Shown: positions 36,274 to 49,300, numbered from the stretch's first letter. The stretch is DNA of 64,000 nt from Thinopyrum elongatum (GCA_011799875.1 CM022299.1:33128755-33192754); one strand, 5' to 3'. The notes: generated by a model not told the origin, from the letters alone. Translations and numbers: made by a program.

Positions 36274-39200
36274 TGTAACACCCCCTGTCATTAGCTACAG
36301 TAATCACTTTTGATAATGACATTTCAGCAAGCCTAATAGTGCATAATCATCATTAGCATCATATTGCATTTCAACTCCTAAGTCAAATTCAAATTTAAAT
36401 GAAAGTGAAATATAAAAGTTGTGCAACATAGAAACTAAAATGTTCAGTAAATAACAAATATTGCAGAGGCTAGTCTAAAATTGTAACCAACAAATAATAA
36501 AATAATTAGGTGGCACTAACATAATTAAAACAGTAAGGAATAATGCATTTTAATTATTATAAAAATTGTGTGAACTCAAGTTGACTCCAAACCAATTTTT
36601 GGTAGTGGTAGGTAATGCCTAGTATTTGTTGGAGCAATTCCTATGTTTTACAAAATTCAATATGTGGCCTAACTATTTGCTAAACTGAGAAAAGGAAATA
36701 AATAAAAGAAAAAGGTAAAATAAAACAAAACAGAAAAGAAACAGAGAAAAAGACCCCCCCCCCCCCCCCCCAACTCCCCCCCCCCAGCCGGCCCAGCTCC
36801 CGGCCCACCCCCGCGCCACATGGCCTCCCCCTGGAGACCCCACACTAACCCCCATCAAAACAAAACAAAACACAAAAAAACAATACAACAACCAACAGCC
36901 CCCCACAGAACCCCTACCTTATCTTTCCGTCTTCATTGCTACACGTCTTCCCAAGCCAACACAACAGGCGGTGCATTGAGGTGACAGCCACGGCCGCCTG
37001 CATGTCACCCGGCAAGGCGTCCGGAACAGAGGGTGCTGCGGGTTGAGCTAGGATTTTCTCCCCCCCCCGTCGTCTCACGAGCCAGATTATTTGTTATGAA
37101 GTGCTGGAAACAGATGGTGGTTTTTATATCCCCCCCCTTTCCCCCCGATCCAGAACCAGATCGGGATAGGCCTCGTCGCCGACGCCGCTCGACGCCGCCG
37201 CCCCGTCGCCGCCTCCTCCTCGTCAGACCACGCCGCAGCACCGCCGCCTCCTCGTCTCCTCCCCAACGACCGAGCCCCGCGCGCTCGCCCCCGCCCACGC
37301 TCGCGGTGCAAACCGCCGCCCCGCGCCAGGACGCCGCCGCCCGGAGCTCCTCGCCGGACGGCCTCACCGGAGCGCTCCCTCGCCGGCCTGCACCTCGTCA
37401 CCGCGTCGCCGTCGTCTTCGACTCCTCCCCGCGCCCACTGCCCCCTCCCTACACCGAACGGTGAGGGCCGGCCCCGGCCTCTCCCCTCGCTCGCGCGCGC
37501 CTCGCCACGCCTCTGTCGCCGGCCCCGAGCCCGTGCGCTCGCCCTCGTCGCGCACGCCGCCCGCGCCCCGCACCGGCCGCTGCTGCCGCTCGCCCGCGTT
37601 CCTGCCTCGCCGCAGCTCGCGCGCCTCGCCCACCTCAAGCACGCGCCCGCGCGCGTGCTACTGCACTGGTGCCGCCGCCTGCGCGCCCATCGCCGCCCCC
37701 CTGCATCGCGCCCACGCGCCCGCGCCGCGCCGCGCCCGACGCCCGCCCGTGGCCCCTGGGCCACTGACCGAAGGGGCCCAGTGCCCTAGTGCCACTGGCT
37801 GCTGGGCCCCGAACCCCCCTGGCCCGCTGACAAACGGGCCCCGCCCGAAAAGGTTTAGAGAAAAAGAAAAATAAAATAAATAAAAATAATTAATAAAAAT
37901 AATTAGTTGATTAAATAATTAATTAGTGATTAATTAATTTAATTAATCTTGATTAGGTTAATATAATTAAGTAGTTATTGTTAATTAAACAGTAATTTAA
38001 TTAAGTTAATCCTAATTAGCCTAACAGTCTATGACAGGTGGGACCCACCCTGTCAGATGGCTGCTGACGTCAGCATGAGGTCATGCTGATGTCATCATCA
38101 ACACTGTTTCGGATAATGTTGATTTAAATATTTAAATAAATTCCAGAAATTAATAAAAACTTTAGAAAATCATATTAAATAAACCGTAACCCCGATGAAA
38201 ATACTTTATACATGAAACCTGCTCAGAATTCCGATACGAACCCAGATACGCCCTTCGTATTCCCGTCAGATGCCTCTAGCTATAAGAACATTGAACTTTT
38301 AGACCGTTTTCAGTAAATGAATAGTGCCCAACTTTAATTAAATAAATCCAAATAAATTCCTAAATTAACTAAATCATTTAGTTAGGCAGTAGAACACCCC
38401 GGCATATCATTTAGGCATGTCATACATGTTGTTTGCATTATCGCCATGAATTTATTGTTTCTCTCCGCCTCCTTCTCTCTCTCGATAGACGCTGAGACCG
38501 ACGACGCTGCACCTGGATACGACTACTCTACCGACGAGCAGCCCGTTGACGACCCCTCTCTCTTGCCAGATCAACCAGGCAAGCCCCCCCCCCCCTTGAG
38601 CATCCAGATATCGCCCATTCTATTCTCCTGCTTGCATTAGATTTTGCTACTGTTAATGTATGCTCCTATTCTGATGCATAGCCTGCTGTTGTAACCTATT
38701 CATTGCTACCTTACCTGCCTATGATAAACTGTTTAGTATAGGTTGGTAGTGAACCATCAGTGACCCCACCACCTTACCCTTGTTGCCCCTGCTTGATCAT
38801 CGACGACTCGATCAACGTGATCGTCGACCAGAGACCGACACCTCACTTCACACCCCCTTAGTTGTACGACTCTGCGTAGTAACTATCGAGTGCCGAGGGT
38901 GATACCTCGTAACGCACTCCCGATGAATACTCTGCAGTGTAGCTGTTCGGTCGTGGTCATCGAGGGTGATTCCTCCTTCTCCACTTCCGATACGACTCTG
39001 TCGTGCGACCCCTCAGTGTGAATCTCAAGGGTGATACCTCATACGTTCACCCTGATGATTTCGTCGAGTGGAATCCGCCGAGGGTGATTCCTCGGGTTTC
39101 CCCCTTGATGTTATGACCACACGACTACTTGACCTTTGTTACAGGCGGGTCCACCCTGGTGGGTACCCGCTGGGGATCTATGATTTTCGGGTGTGCCGGA

Positions 39201-40473
39201 AGGGCACTCGAGTGTGACATTGTGGCGGAGCATCAGAGGCTCTGATTGTCTCCGCGTGATACTAATTGAGCCTATTGGATTTGGGTGTGTGATCTGAGTG
39301 GGTCGACGTGCCCTATACGCACTACCACCACGCGGGATAATGGTTATGGGACCCTCTGCGAAGTACGTTTCTCCGAAAGCTCGTCTGACGTCACGATTCA
39401 CCGTGCGGGATGATTGTCGGGATTAGGCTGGATACTTCACTGATGAGCTCAGTGTCGCGCCTGCACCCCGGCCAGTCTCGCAACGCGCAGGGTCCCCAGG
39501 GCAATGGCCCAAGACCTCTGGGTGCATAGGTTAGTCCGGCGTGCTGACCTCTCTGCCGAGCCTAGGTAGAGCGCTGCTTCGTGTTGATCTTCCGAGGACG
39601 GGCATTACCCAGCAAGTGTGTCCGGCCAGAGTTGATCGAGCGTGTTGGGTAACAGTAGTGCACCCCTGCAGGGATGAATCTTCTATCGATAGCCGGTCCT
39701 ACGGTAAAGGATGCTCAGTTTATGTATCCCGATCTACTACTTAAACTGGATACTTGTTACTTAATTGAAGCTTCGGGATCGCTTTCTCGCTTGGGAGTAG
39801 AGGAAGGATCTTTAAGCTGTACTTCAACATGTTTGCTAAATAAAATGCTATTCTACTCTCTTCTACTGCTGCAAGATGATGGCCTTGTGAAGATATTTGA
39901 AGATGCTAGTCTTCGATAGGACTAGGCCTTCTCTCTATTCTGGCATTTCTGCAGCCCAGTCCACATATACAGCCTTTCTCCATTGATAATGTTGCATATG
40001 TAGTATAGATCCTTGCTTGCTGAGTACTTCGGATGAGTACTCACGGTTGCTTTACTTTCTCTTTTCCCCATATATCCCACCTTGATGATACATCAGACGA
40101 TGGAGTCCAGGAGCCAGATGCCCCCACCGGAGCTTACTACCAGGAGGGTCCAGAGGGTACTTACTACTGGATCGAGCCAGCTGACCAGGAGTAGGATCGG
40201 AGGCTCCCAGGCAGGAGGCCATCGCCTTTCGATCTAGTGTCGCTATTTGTGCTAGCCTTCTTAAGGCAAAACTTGTCTAACTATGTCTGTACTCAGATAA
40301 TATTTGTATGACTGACTTATGTATTCGGATCTTCGGATCCCTGGTCTGTAATATTGTGGACCTTCGTTTAATTTGTGTTAGAGTTGTGTTGTGATATCTT
40401 CCCGTGAGTCCCTGTGCTTGATCGTACACATTTGCGTGTATGATTAGTGTACGATTGAGTCGGGGTCATCACA
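36274..40473 (+). repeat. Chromovirus 5' LTR
   Basis: 4200 bp, 265 bp longer than the 3' LTR. The largest difference is a block at about 36845-37125 with no counterpart in the 3' LTR. It contains a (C)18 run at 36754-36771, an island of very high GC at about 37140-37850 and an AT-rich stretch right after it. Four stem-loop-like GAGGGTGAT-CCTC units lie at 38894-39094. Confidence 0.93.
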
Positions 40474-40475
40474 AG

Positions 40476-40490
40476 TTGGTATCAAAGCCG
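40476..40490 (+). other. Primer binding site of the chromovirus
   Basis: TTGGTATCAAAGCC two bases after the LTR end, the form expected for initiator-Met tRNA priming with one mismatch to the common TGGTATCAGAGC. Confidence 0.75.
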
Positions 40491-40867
40491 ACTGCCTGTA
40501 GGAAGCCCCCTCCAAATTCCTTGGCCGAAGTTGAGTCTAGAAACCGAAAAACTAATTTACTAACTTGGCTGTGTGGCTTACGGGCCCACGTCGCCAACTG
40601 GGTGGTATTAGGATCTTTTATTCCTCGTCTATACTCTGGGACTCTGATCTCTCTTCTACTCGGGTTAAATAAATTTTACTAACGCCGACACTTAGGATCT
40701 CGTAAATTCCATCTACCCGAAGAGCTGGATATCTGTGCGATTTCCCTGTCGTTGATGTGATTAGTCTGATAGTCATTTTCCTTTCCATTGTTTTGTTTAA
40801 CCTTTCTCTCCGAGTTGTGTTAAACTTCTCATTGTCATTTGACAAATCTGAATTTCCTCTGTTTCAG

Positions 40868-41638
40868 ATGGATCATTTGTTTCCACCACGTCCTACGACA
40901 CAGCTTGTGCTTCGCACTTGGGCTCGTAATATCCCTGGGTTTCCAGCTGTCCTGATCGCTCTCATGACCAGACTTGGCTACCGTTGGTATCCTGAGTACT
41001 TGGTTTACGAGGATTACCGCGAGTTCAATCAGGATCAGTACCATGCTGATGTTCGTATCTATGATCAGCAGAATGACTCAGACACTGAGCTACACCTTTT
41101 CCACGGTATCGGCGTGACGATTGAGATGGCAGTCCATGATGCCGCCTACTCTGCTGTCGCACGTCTCCGAGGATAGTTCAGCGATATCTTGGATGACTCT
41201 GAGTTCCGATAGATTTTGTATGCCCCTGCTGGAGATGCTACTGGATACTACACAACTATCTGTGCCCCGTTCGAGCCTCGTCGCTATGACCCGCGCGTTC
41301 TGATTCAGTGCACTCAGGCTCTGGATCGCACTATTCGGGCTCTTGCCGTCGAGTTGGTTGCCACTCGAGCACGTCTCTACGATGCTATGACGCAGTTGCT
41401 ACCCGCTGTTCGCGCAGGGATACATCCTGAGCACATCCTTTACCCGCGCAGGACTCAGATGTATGCTGGTATTGATTGGCCTGCTGTTGGAGGTCATACA
41501 CCTGCACGTGGACCTCTTCTTACAGCTCGAGACCGGATTCTGCATCAGAGTGCACATGGAGCGCAGGATCCTTCCGCGACGAATATTCGTCGTCAGCACT
41601 TGCAGTTACCCCGTTTCGGTGGTTTTCTCCGACGTTGA
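40868..41638 (+). pseudogene. Extra ORF upstream of gag in the chromovirus, dsRBD-like pattern, two stops
   Basis: The frame opens with ATG at 40868, directly after CTGTTTCAG, which looks like a splice acceptor, and runs to a stop at 41636-41638. It is broken by TAG at 41174-41176 and 41210-41212, with coding-like sequence continuing in the same frame on both sides (about 257 codons in all). It is not gag: it has no zinc knuckle and gag follows separately in another frame. Residues 20-102 have a pattern like a double-stranded RNA-binding domain: hydrophobic first helix, PEY, alternating strand residues, a G-x-G turn, then A-x-x-D-A-A-x-x-A-x-x-x-L in a last helix. The C-terminal half is helix-rich with Arg. 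I recall similar upstream ORFs in grass elements annotated only as hypothetical. Confidence 0.6.
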
Positions 41639-41889
41639 TGTAGCCTTTGCTATGTCTCGTTGTGTACTTCCTTACCGCGTGCCTGCGCGCCGCCTAGTAT
41701 GTCTAGCTTTTGAATTTGCGCCGTTATGCTGTCCGCATGTACCCGACTCTGTGTATGGATCTGTATGTCTTAATCGACTACTATTATGTATCTGATACAC
41801 TGCTTAAAGAATTGTCGTGTTACATCATGTTTGTCACTAAACGCTTGCAATTGCTTTTACTAAACTACCCCCTGTTGATACTTAGCAGG

Positions 41890-44800
41890 ATGGTTAGACC
41901 AGGTGGTCGTGGTCGTGGTCGTGGTCATGCCCCTGAACGCCCACCACCGCCAGACTATATGGCGGCTATGATGCAACAATTTGAGCTTAACCGCCAGTTC
42001 ATGGTTGGAATCATGGCTCAGTTTCCGCATCAGAACAACCAAAACCAGAACCCAGCTTCAATAACTTTGACAGAGTTTATGCGACTCAACCCAACGCAGT
42101 TCCGCAACTCTGACAAGCCACTGGATGCTGATGACTGGCTCCGCGACATCACTCACGAGATGGAGTCAACTAATGTCGCCCCTGCCAACTTTGTCAACTT
42201 CGCGGCCTTTTTCTTAAAGGGCCCCGCAGCTCAATGGTGGGACACACACAAGCGTACTCTGCCTGTTGGAACAGTCATCACCTGGTATGAGTTCCAGGCT
42301 GCTTTCCGTACACGTTACATCCCTCAAGCAATTATGGAACGCATGAAGACCCAGTTCCGTAACCTCACTCAGGGTAACAAGACCGTTGAAGCTTATCAGC
42401 GGGAATTTCTAGCCCTCTCCCGCTATGCTGAAGAAGACATCGCTATAGATGCACGCAGGCAAGAGAAGTTCCGTAGTGGACTAAACCCCGACCTCAAGCT
42501 TGCACTAGCTGCTCAAGACTTCAATGACTTTTCAACTCTGACGAACAAGGCTATTCTTGTTGAGACCGCTCAGATGGAATACAAGGACTCGTAGAAGCGC
42601 TATCGTGATGCTGGCTCATCTTCGGGCTCAGCATCGAAGCGTCGAGTTTGGATTCCCCACAATGCGTTCCGTTCCAATACCTCTGCGCCAAAGAACAACT
42701 ATGCTGCACCACGTCTGCCTCCTCCACCACCGAGGCAGCCAAAAGCTCAAGCTATTCAAAACAATGCTCCTCTTCGTCCTGAAGATGGTCTATGCTTCAA
42801 GTGCCACAAACCAGGTCACCAGGCTAAAGACTGCCGCCAGAATCAGAATCAGTTAGCTTTTCCTCGTACTGGCCGTGGCAATGGTCGTGGCAACAATCAG
42901 ACCCGCAACTATAATACTGGGTCTGCTGCACATGGTCGTGGACACGCCTACAACATTGACATTGAAGAAGTCCAGGATCAACCTGCTACTGTTATGGGTA
43001 CCCTTCTTGTTAACTCAGTACCTGCTTCTGTTTTATTTGATTCAGGAGCATCACATTCATTCATCTCTGGAAAATTTGCATTTATGCATGGCATTCGATA
43101 TGAGAAAATGCATACTCCGTTAGTCATTAAAACTCCCGGAGGTCACTGTCATGCTGACGTAATAGCACCTGACGTTACCGTCGAAATTAAAGGGTTGGAA
43201 TTCCTTGCCTCGCCCATCGTCTTGAAATCTTCCACCATAGACCTCATTCTTGGAATGGATTGGTTGAAAGCTCACATTGCTTCGATCAATTGTGCCACTA
43301 AAGTCGTCCAACTTCTTCACCCCACCGATGAGATAGTGAACTATACTGCCCGCATTAGTCGGGACGCTGAAGCTCAGATATATGCTCTGAATGCTTTGAA
43401 CGCCTCACCTCTAGAAGGGATCGAGAACGTTCCTGTCGTTCGAGATTTTCCAGACATCTTTCCAGAAGAACTTCCAGGAATACCCCCAGCTAGAACTGTC
43501 GAGTTCGTCATCGACTTAAAGCCTGGCACCGTCCCTATTGCCAAGCGACCTTATAAGATGCCTCCGCATCACCTACTCGAGCTTAAGGAAGAAATCGACA
43601 AGTCGCTTAAGAGTGGTTTCATCCGCCCCAGTTCCTCTACTTGGGGAGCACCATCACTCTTCGTTAAGAAGAAGGATGGAACTAACCGTTTGGTTCAGGA
43701 TTATCGGCCCATTAACCAAGCCACAATCCAGAATAAATACCCACTGCCCCGGATCAATGATCTTTATGATCAACTCGCTGGATCGTCGGTGTTCTCTAAA
43801 CTCGACCTGAGGTTGGGTTATCACCAGATCCGTGTCCGTGAAGAGGATATTCCCAAGACTGCATTCGTCACTCGTTATGGCTCCTATGAATACACCGTCA
43901 TGTCATTTGGCCTAACGAATGCTCCAGCAACTTTCTCCCGTCTGATGAATTATATATTCATGGATTACCTCAATAAATTCGTCGTGGTTTATTTGGATGA
44001 TATCCTGATATATTCTAAGAATAAAGAAGAACATGCTGAACACCTCCGTTTGGTACTAGAAAGGCTCCAAGAACACCAGTTGTATGCCAAGTATTCCAAA
44101 TATGAATTTTGGCTTTCTGAAGTAACTTACCTTGGTCATGTGATTTCCAAGGATGGAATTGCTGTTAACCCGGAACGAGTTCAGGCTATTCTTGACTGGA
44201 CTCCCCCGAAGAATGTTAAGCAAGTCAGAAGTTTTCTCGGACTTGCAAGTTATTGTCGTCGATTCGTTGAGAATTTTTCCAAGATTGCAAAACCATTGAC
44301 AAATCTGCTTCACAAAGGTGTTAAATTTGAGTGGACAGAAAAATGTCAAGAAAGCTTTCAGACATTAAAAGATAAATTGACATCTGCCCTAGTATTAGCA
44401 CCCCCGGATTCCCAAAAGGATTTCGTGATATACTGTGATGCCTCCCGTCAAGGATTAGGATGTGTCCTAATGCAAGAACGCAAGGTGATTGCTTATGCCT
44501 CCCGACAATTGCGTCCTCACGAAGAAAATTACCCAGTGCACGATCTCGAACTTTCTGCGGTTATTTATGCCCTGAAGCTATGGTGACATTACCTTCTCGG
44601 TAACCGTTGCGAGATATATACGGATCATCAAAGTTTGAAGTATTTATATACTCAACCGGATCTGAACCTTCGTCAACAAAGATGGCTTGAGACAATAGCC
44701 GATTATGATATGAATATCTCATACACCCCTGGCAAGGCAAATGTAATGGCCGATGCTTTGAGTCGCAAGGCTTATTGCAGCAACCATGTGGTTCAGGAAT

Positions 44801-46326
44801 CACAACCTATGCTTTATGAAGAGCTTCGTAAACTGAACCTCCATATTATTCCACAGGGTTATCTCAATACCCTGGTTGTCGAACCAGATTTAGAACAAAG
44901 CATCAAGACTATGCAACGGTATGACTCTGAAGTTGAAAGGATCAAGCGATACCTTGAAAAAGGAAAACCGTTGGAGTTCCATCTTAATGATGATGGGATC
45001 CTATTTTTCCCACACCGTCTCTTCGTACCTAAGTTCAAGGATGAGAGAGAACACGTTATGATGGAAGCTCATGACACTCCTCTGTCAATTCATCCTGGTA
45101 GCACAAAGATGTACCGTGACATTTGTCAGAGATACTGGTGGCCTAATATGAAGCGAGATATTGCTCGTTATGTTTCTGAGTGTGACGTTTGCCGCCGCGT
45201 TAAAGCTCAACATCAAAGGCCCGCTGGAACTCTGCAACCCTTTGCAATTCCTGAATGGAAATGGGACAAGGTCCAAATGGATTTCATTACAGGTTTTCCC
45301 AAATCCCAGAAGGGTCATGATGCTATTTTTGTCGTCATTGACCGATTCTCCATGGTTGCTCACTTTCTGCCTGTTAAGGAGACAATCACTGCTAGCCAGT
45401 TAGCAGACTTGTATGTTTCCCGAATTGTGTCACTCCATGGTGTTCCGTTGGAGATCAGTTCTGATCGTGGCAGCCTCTTCACCTCCAGATTCTGGAATAG
45501 TTTCCAAGAAGCTATGGGAACACATCTGTCTTTCAGCACCGCTTTTCACCCTCAGTCACAGGGTCAAGTTGAACGAGTTAATCAAGTGCTCGAAGATATG
45601 CTTCGAGCTTGCGTCATCTCCTTCGGTAAGAAATGGGAGGAATCTCTCTCGTATGCCGAATTCTCTTACAACAATAGCTATCAAACTAGTCTGAAGATGG
45701 CACCGTTTGAAGTTCTTTACGGTCGTAAGTGTCGAACCCCTCTGAATTGGTTAGAAACAGGGGAACGCTCACTCGTCGGACCGGACATTATTCAGCAAGC
45801 AGAAGATCAAATCCGCATTGTCCGTGAACATTTGAAAACTGCTCAGTCTCGTCAGAAGAGCAACTATGACTGAAAGCTTCAGGAAATGGTCTATCAACCT
45901 GGCGAGCAAGCTTACCTCCGCGTCACTCCGTTGAAAGGCACTCATCGGTTCGGAATCAAAGGCAAGTTAGCTCCTCGCTACATTGGCCCGTTCCGTATTC
46001 TTGCCCGTCGAGGAGAAGTGGCATATCAATTGCAGTTGCCGCCTAATCTTTCCCAAGTACATGACGTCTTTCATGTATCCCAACTCTGTCGCTGCTTCAA
46101 GGATCCTATTCGAGCTGTGGATCACGAAGTGCTTGAATTACGGGAGGATCTGTCTTATCCAGAATATCCCATCCGTGTTCTTGATGAAGCTGAACGTCGG
46201 ACTCGTCAAAAGTCAATCAAATTCCTCAAGGTCCAGTGGTCAAATCATACTGAAGATGAGGCCACTTGGGAACGCGAGGATCGTCTTCGTGAAGAATACC
46301 CCTCTTTCTTTCAGTCTTCCTCTTAA
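41890..46326 (+). pseudogene. Chromovirus gag-pol polyprotein, one frame with three premature stops
   Basis: ATG at 41890 after an acceptor-like TACTTAGCAG; TAA at 46324-46326. The frame is unshifted over 4.4 kb and is broken only by TAG 42592-42594, TGA 44584-44586 and TGA 45871-45873. Visible in order: Gag core (FFLKGPAAQWWD); zinc knuckle C-x2-C-x4-H-x4-C at 42793-42834; aspartic protease DSGASHS at 43039; reverse transcriptase with catalytic YLDD at 43990-44001; RNase H (YCDAS and the TDHQSLKYL block); integrase with H-H-C-C near 45070-45195 and the D,D-35-E residues in [15 protein letters not shown] and QVERVNQ; and a C-terminal chromodomain with VQWSNH and EATWE near 46230-46275. Such a protein copies and integrates the element, and chromodomains guide insertion to chromatin marks. 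The stops prevent a full product from this copy. Confidence 0.93.
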
Positions 46327-46350
46327 TTCTCGGGACGAGAATTCTTAATA

Positions 46351-46362
46351 GATGAGGAGAAT
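46351..46362 (+). other. Polypurine tract of the chromovirus
   Basis: GATGAGGAGAAT, directly before the TG of the 3' LTR. Confidence 0.65.
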
Positions 46363-49300
46363 TGTAACACCCCCTGTCATTAGCTACAGTAATCACTTTT
46401 GATAATGACATGTCAGCAAGCCTAATAGTGCATAATCATCATTAGCATCATATTGCATTTCAACTCCTAAGTCAAATTCAAATTTAAATGAAAGTGAAAT
46501 ATAAAAGTTGTGCAAAATAGAAACTAAAATATTCAGTAAATAACAAATATTGCAGAGGCTAGTCTAAAATTGTAACCAACAAATAATAAAATAATTAGGT
46601 GGCACTAACATAATTAAAACAGTAAGGAATAATGCATTTTAATTATTATAAAAATTGTGTGAACTCAAGTTGACTCCAAACCAATTTTTCGTAGTGGTAG
46701 GTAATGCCTAGTATTTGTTGGAGCAATTCCTATGTTTTACAAAATTCAATATGTGGCCTAACTGTTTGCTAAACTGAGAAAAGGAAATAAATAAAAGAAA
46801 AAGGTAAAAGAAAACAGAACAGAAAAGAAAAAGAGAAAAAGACCCCCCCGCCGGCCCAACTGGGCCACAGCCCAGCCGGCCGGCCCAGCTCCCAGCCCAC
46901 CCCCGCGCCTACATGGCCTCCCCCTGGAGACCCCGAACCCTAACCCCCACTCACCCCCTCGCTCACTCCCCCCCCCTTTCCCCCCGATCCAGAACCGGAT
47001 CGTGATCGGCCCCGTCGCCGACGCCGCTCGACGCCGCCGCCCCGTCGCCGCCTCCCCCTCGTCAGACCACGCCGCAGCACCGCCGCCTCCTCGTCTCCTC
47101 CCCAACGATCGAGCACCGCGCGCTCGCCCCCGCCCACGCTCGCGGCGCCAACCGCCGCCCCGCGCCAGGACGCCGCCGCCCGGAGCTCCTCGCCGGACGG
47201 CCTCACCGGAGCGCTCCCTCGCCGGCCTGCACCTCGTCACCGCGTCGCCGTCGTCTTCGACTCCTCCCCGCGCCCACTGCCCCCTCCCTACACCGAACGG
47301 TGAGGCCCGGCCCCGGCCTCTCCCCTCGCTCGCGCGCGCCTCGCCACGCCTCTGTCGCCGGCCCGCGCCTGCTCGCGCCGCCCCGAGCCCGTGCGCTCGC
47401 CCTCGTCGCGCACGCCGCCCGCGCCCCGCACCGGCCGCTGCTGCCGCTCGCCCGCGTTCCTGCCTCGCCGCAGCTCGCGCGCCTCGCCCACCTCGCGCAC
47501 GCGCCCGCGCGCGTGCTGCCGCACTGCTGCCACCGCCTGCGCGCCCGTCGCCGCGCCCCTGCATCGCGCCCACGCGCCCGCGCCGCGCCGCGCCCGACGC
47601 CCGCCCGTGGCCCCTGGGACACTGACCGAAGTGGCCCAGTGCCCCAGTGCCACTGGCTGCTGGGCCCCGAACCCCCCTGGCCCACTGATAAACGGGCCCC
47701 GCCCGAAAACGTTTAGAGAAAAAGAAAAATAAAATAAATAAAAATAATTAGTTGATTAAATAATTAATTAGTGATTAATTAATTTAATTAATCTTGATTA
47801 GGTTAATCTAATTAAGTAGTTAGTGTTAATTAAACAGTAATTTAATTAAGTTAATCCTAATTAGCCAAACAGTCTATGACAGGTGGGACCCACCCTGTCA
47901 GATGGCTGCTGACGTCAGCATGAGGTCATGCTGATGTCATCATCAACACTGTTTTGGATAATGTTGATTTAAATAATTAAATAAATTCCAGAAATTAATA
48001 AAAACTTTAGAAAATCATATTAAATAAACCATAACTCCGATGAAAATACTTTATACATGAAACTTGCTCAGAATTCCGATACGAACCCGGATACGCCCTC
48101 CGTATTCCCGTCAGATGCCTCTAGCTATAAGAACATTGAACTTTTAGACCGTTTTCAGTAAATGAATAGTACCCAACTTTAATTAAATAAATCCAAATAA
48201 ATTCCTAAATTAACTAAATCATTTAGTTAGTCAGTAGAACACCCCGGCATATCATTTAGGCATGTCATACATGTTGTTTGCATTATCGCCGTGAATTTAT
48301 TGTTTCTCTCCCCCTCCTTCTCTCTCTCGATAGACGCTGAGACCGACGACGCTGCACCTGGATACGACTACTCTACCGAAGAGAGCCGTGACGGACCCCT
48401 CCTCGTGACAGAGGGCAACCAGGGCAAGCCCCCCCCCCCCTTGAGCATCCAGATATCGCCCATTCTATTCTCCTGCTTGCATTAGATTTTGCTACTGTTA
48501 ATGTATGCTCCTATTCTGATGCATAGCCTGCTGTTGTAACCTGTTTATTGCTACCTTACCTGCCTATGATAAACTGTTTAGTATAGGTTGGTAGTGAACC
48601 ATCAGTGACCCCACCACCTTACCCTTCTTGCCCCTGCTTGATCATCGACGACTCGATTAACGTGATCGTCGACCAGAGACCGACACCTCACTTCACACCC
48701 CCTTAGTTGTACGACTCTGCGTAGTAACTATCGAGTGCCGAGGGTGATACCTCGTAACGCACTCCCGATGAATACTCTGCAGTGTAGCTGTTCGGTCGTG
48801 GTTATCGAGGGTGATTCCTCCTTCTCCACTTCTGATACGACTCTGTCGTGCGACCCCTCAGTGTGAACCTCGAGGGTGATACCTCATACGTTCACCCTGA
48901 TGATTTCGTCGAGTGGAATCCGCCGAGGGTGATTCCTCGGGTTTCCCCCTTGATGTTATGACCACACGACTACTTGACCTTTGTTACAGGCGGGTCCACC
49001 CTGGTGGGTACCCGCTGGGGATCTATGATTTTCGGGTGTGCCGGAAGGGCACTCGAGTGTGACATTGTGGCGGAGCATCAGAGACTCTGATTGTCTCCGC
49101 GTGATACTAATTGAGCCTATTGGATTTGGGTGTGTGATCTGAGTAGGTCGACGTGCCCTATACGCACTACCACCACGCGGGATAATGGTTATGGGACCCT
49201 CTGCGAAGTACGTTTCTCCGAAAGCTCGTCTGACGTCACGATTCCCCGTGCGGGCTGATTGTCGGGATTGGGCCGGATACTTCACTGACGAGCTCAGTGT

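Noticed and set aside
37005..37874. Long GC-rich open frames on both strands in the chromovirus 5' LTR (and at 46758-47732 in the 3' LTR).
   Set aside because: Overlapping frames of Arg, Pro and Ala on both strands are expected of CpG-rich DNA; they differ between the two LTRs and show no domain.
38446..38640. Small ORF in each chromovirus LTR (also 48291-48485).
   Set aside because: The second half is not the same in the two LTRs because of small indels, and it looks like spliced leader sequence rather than a protein.
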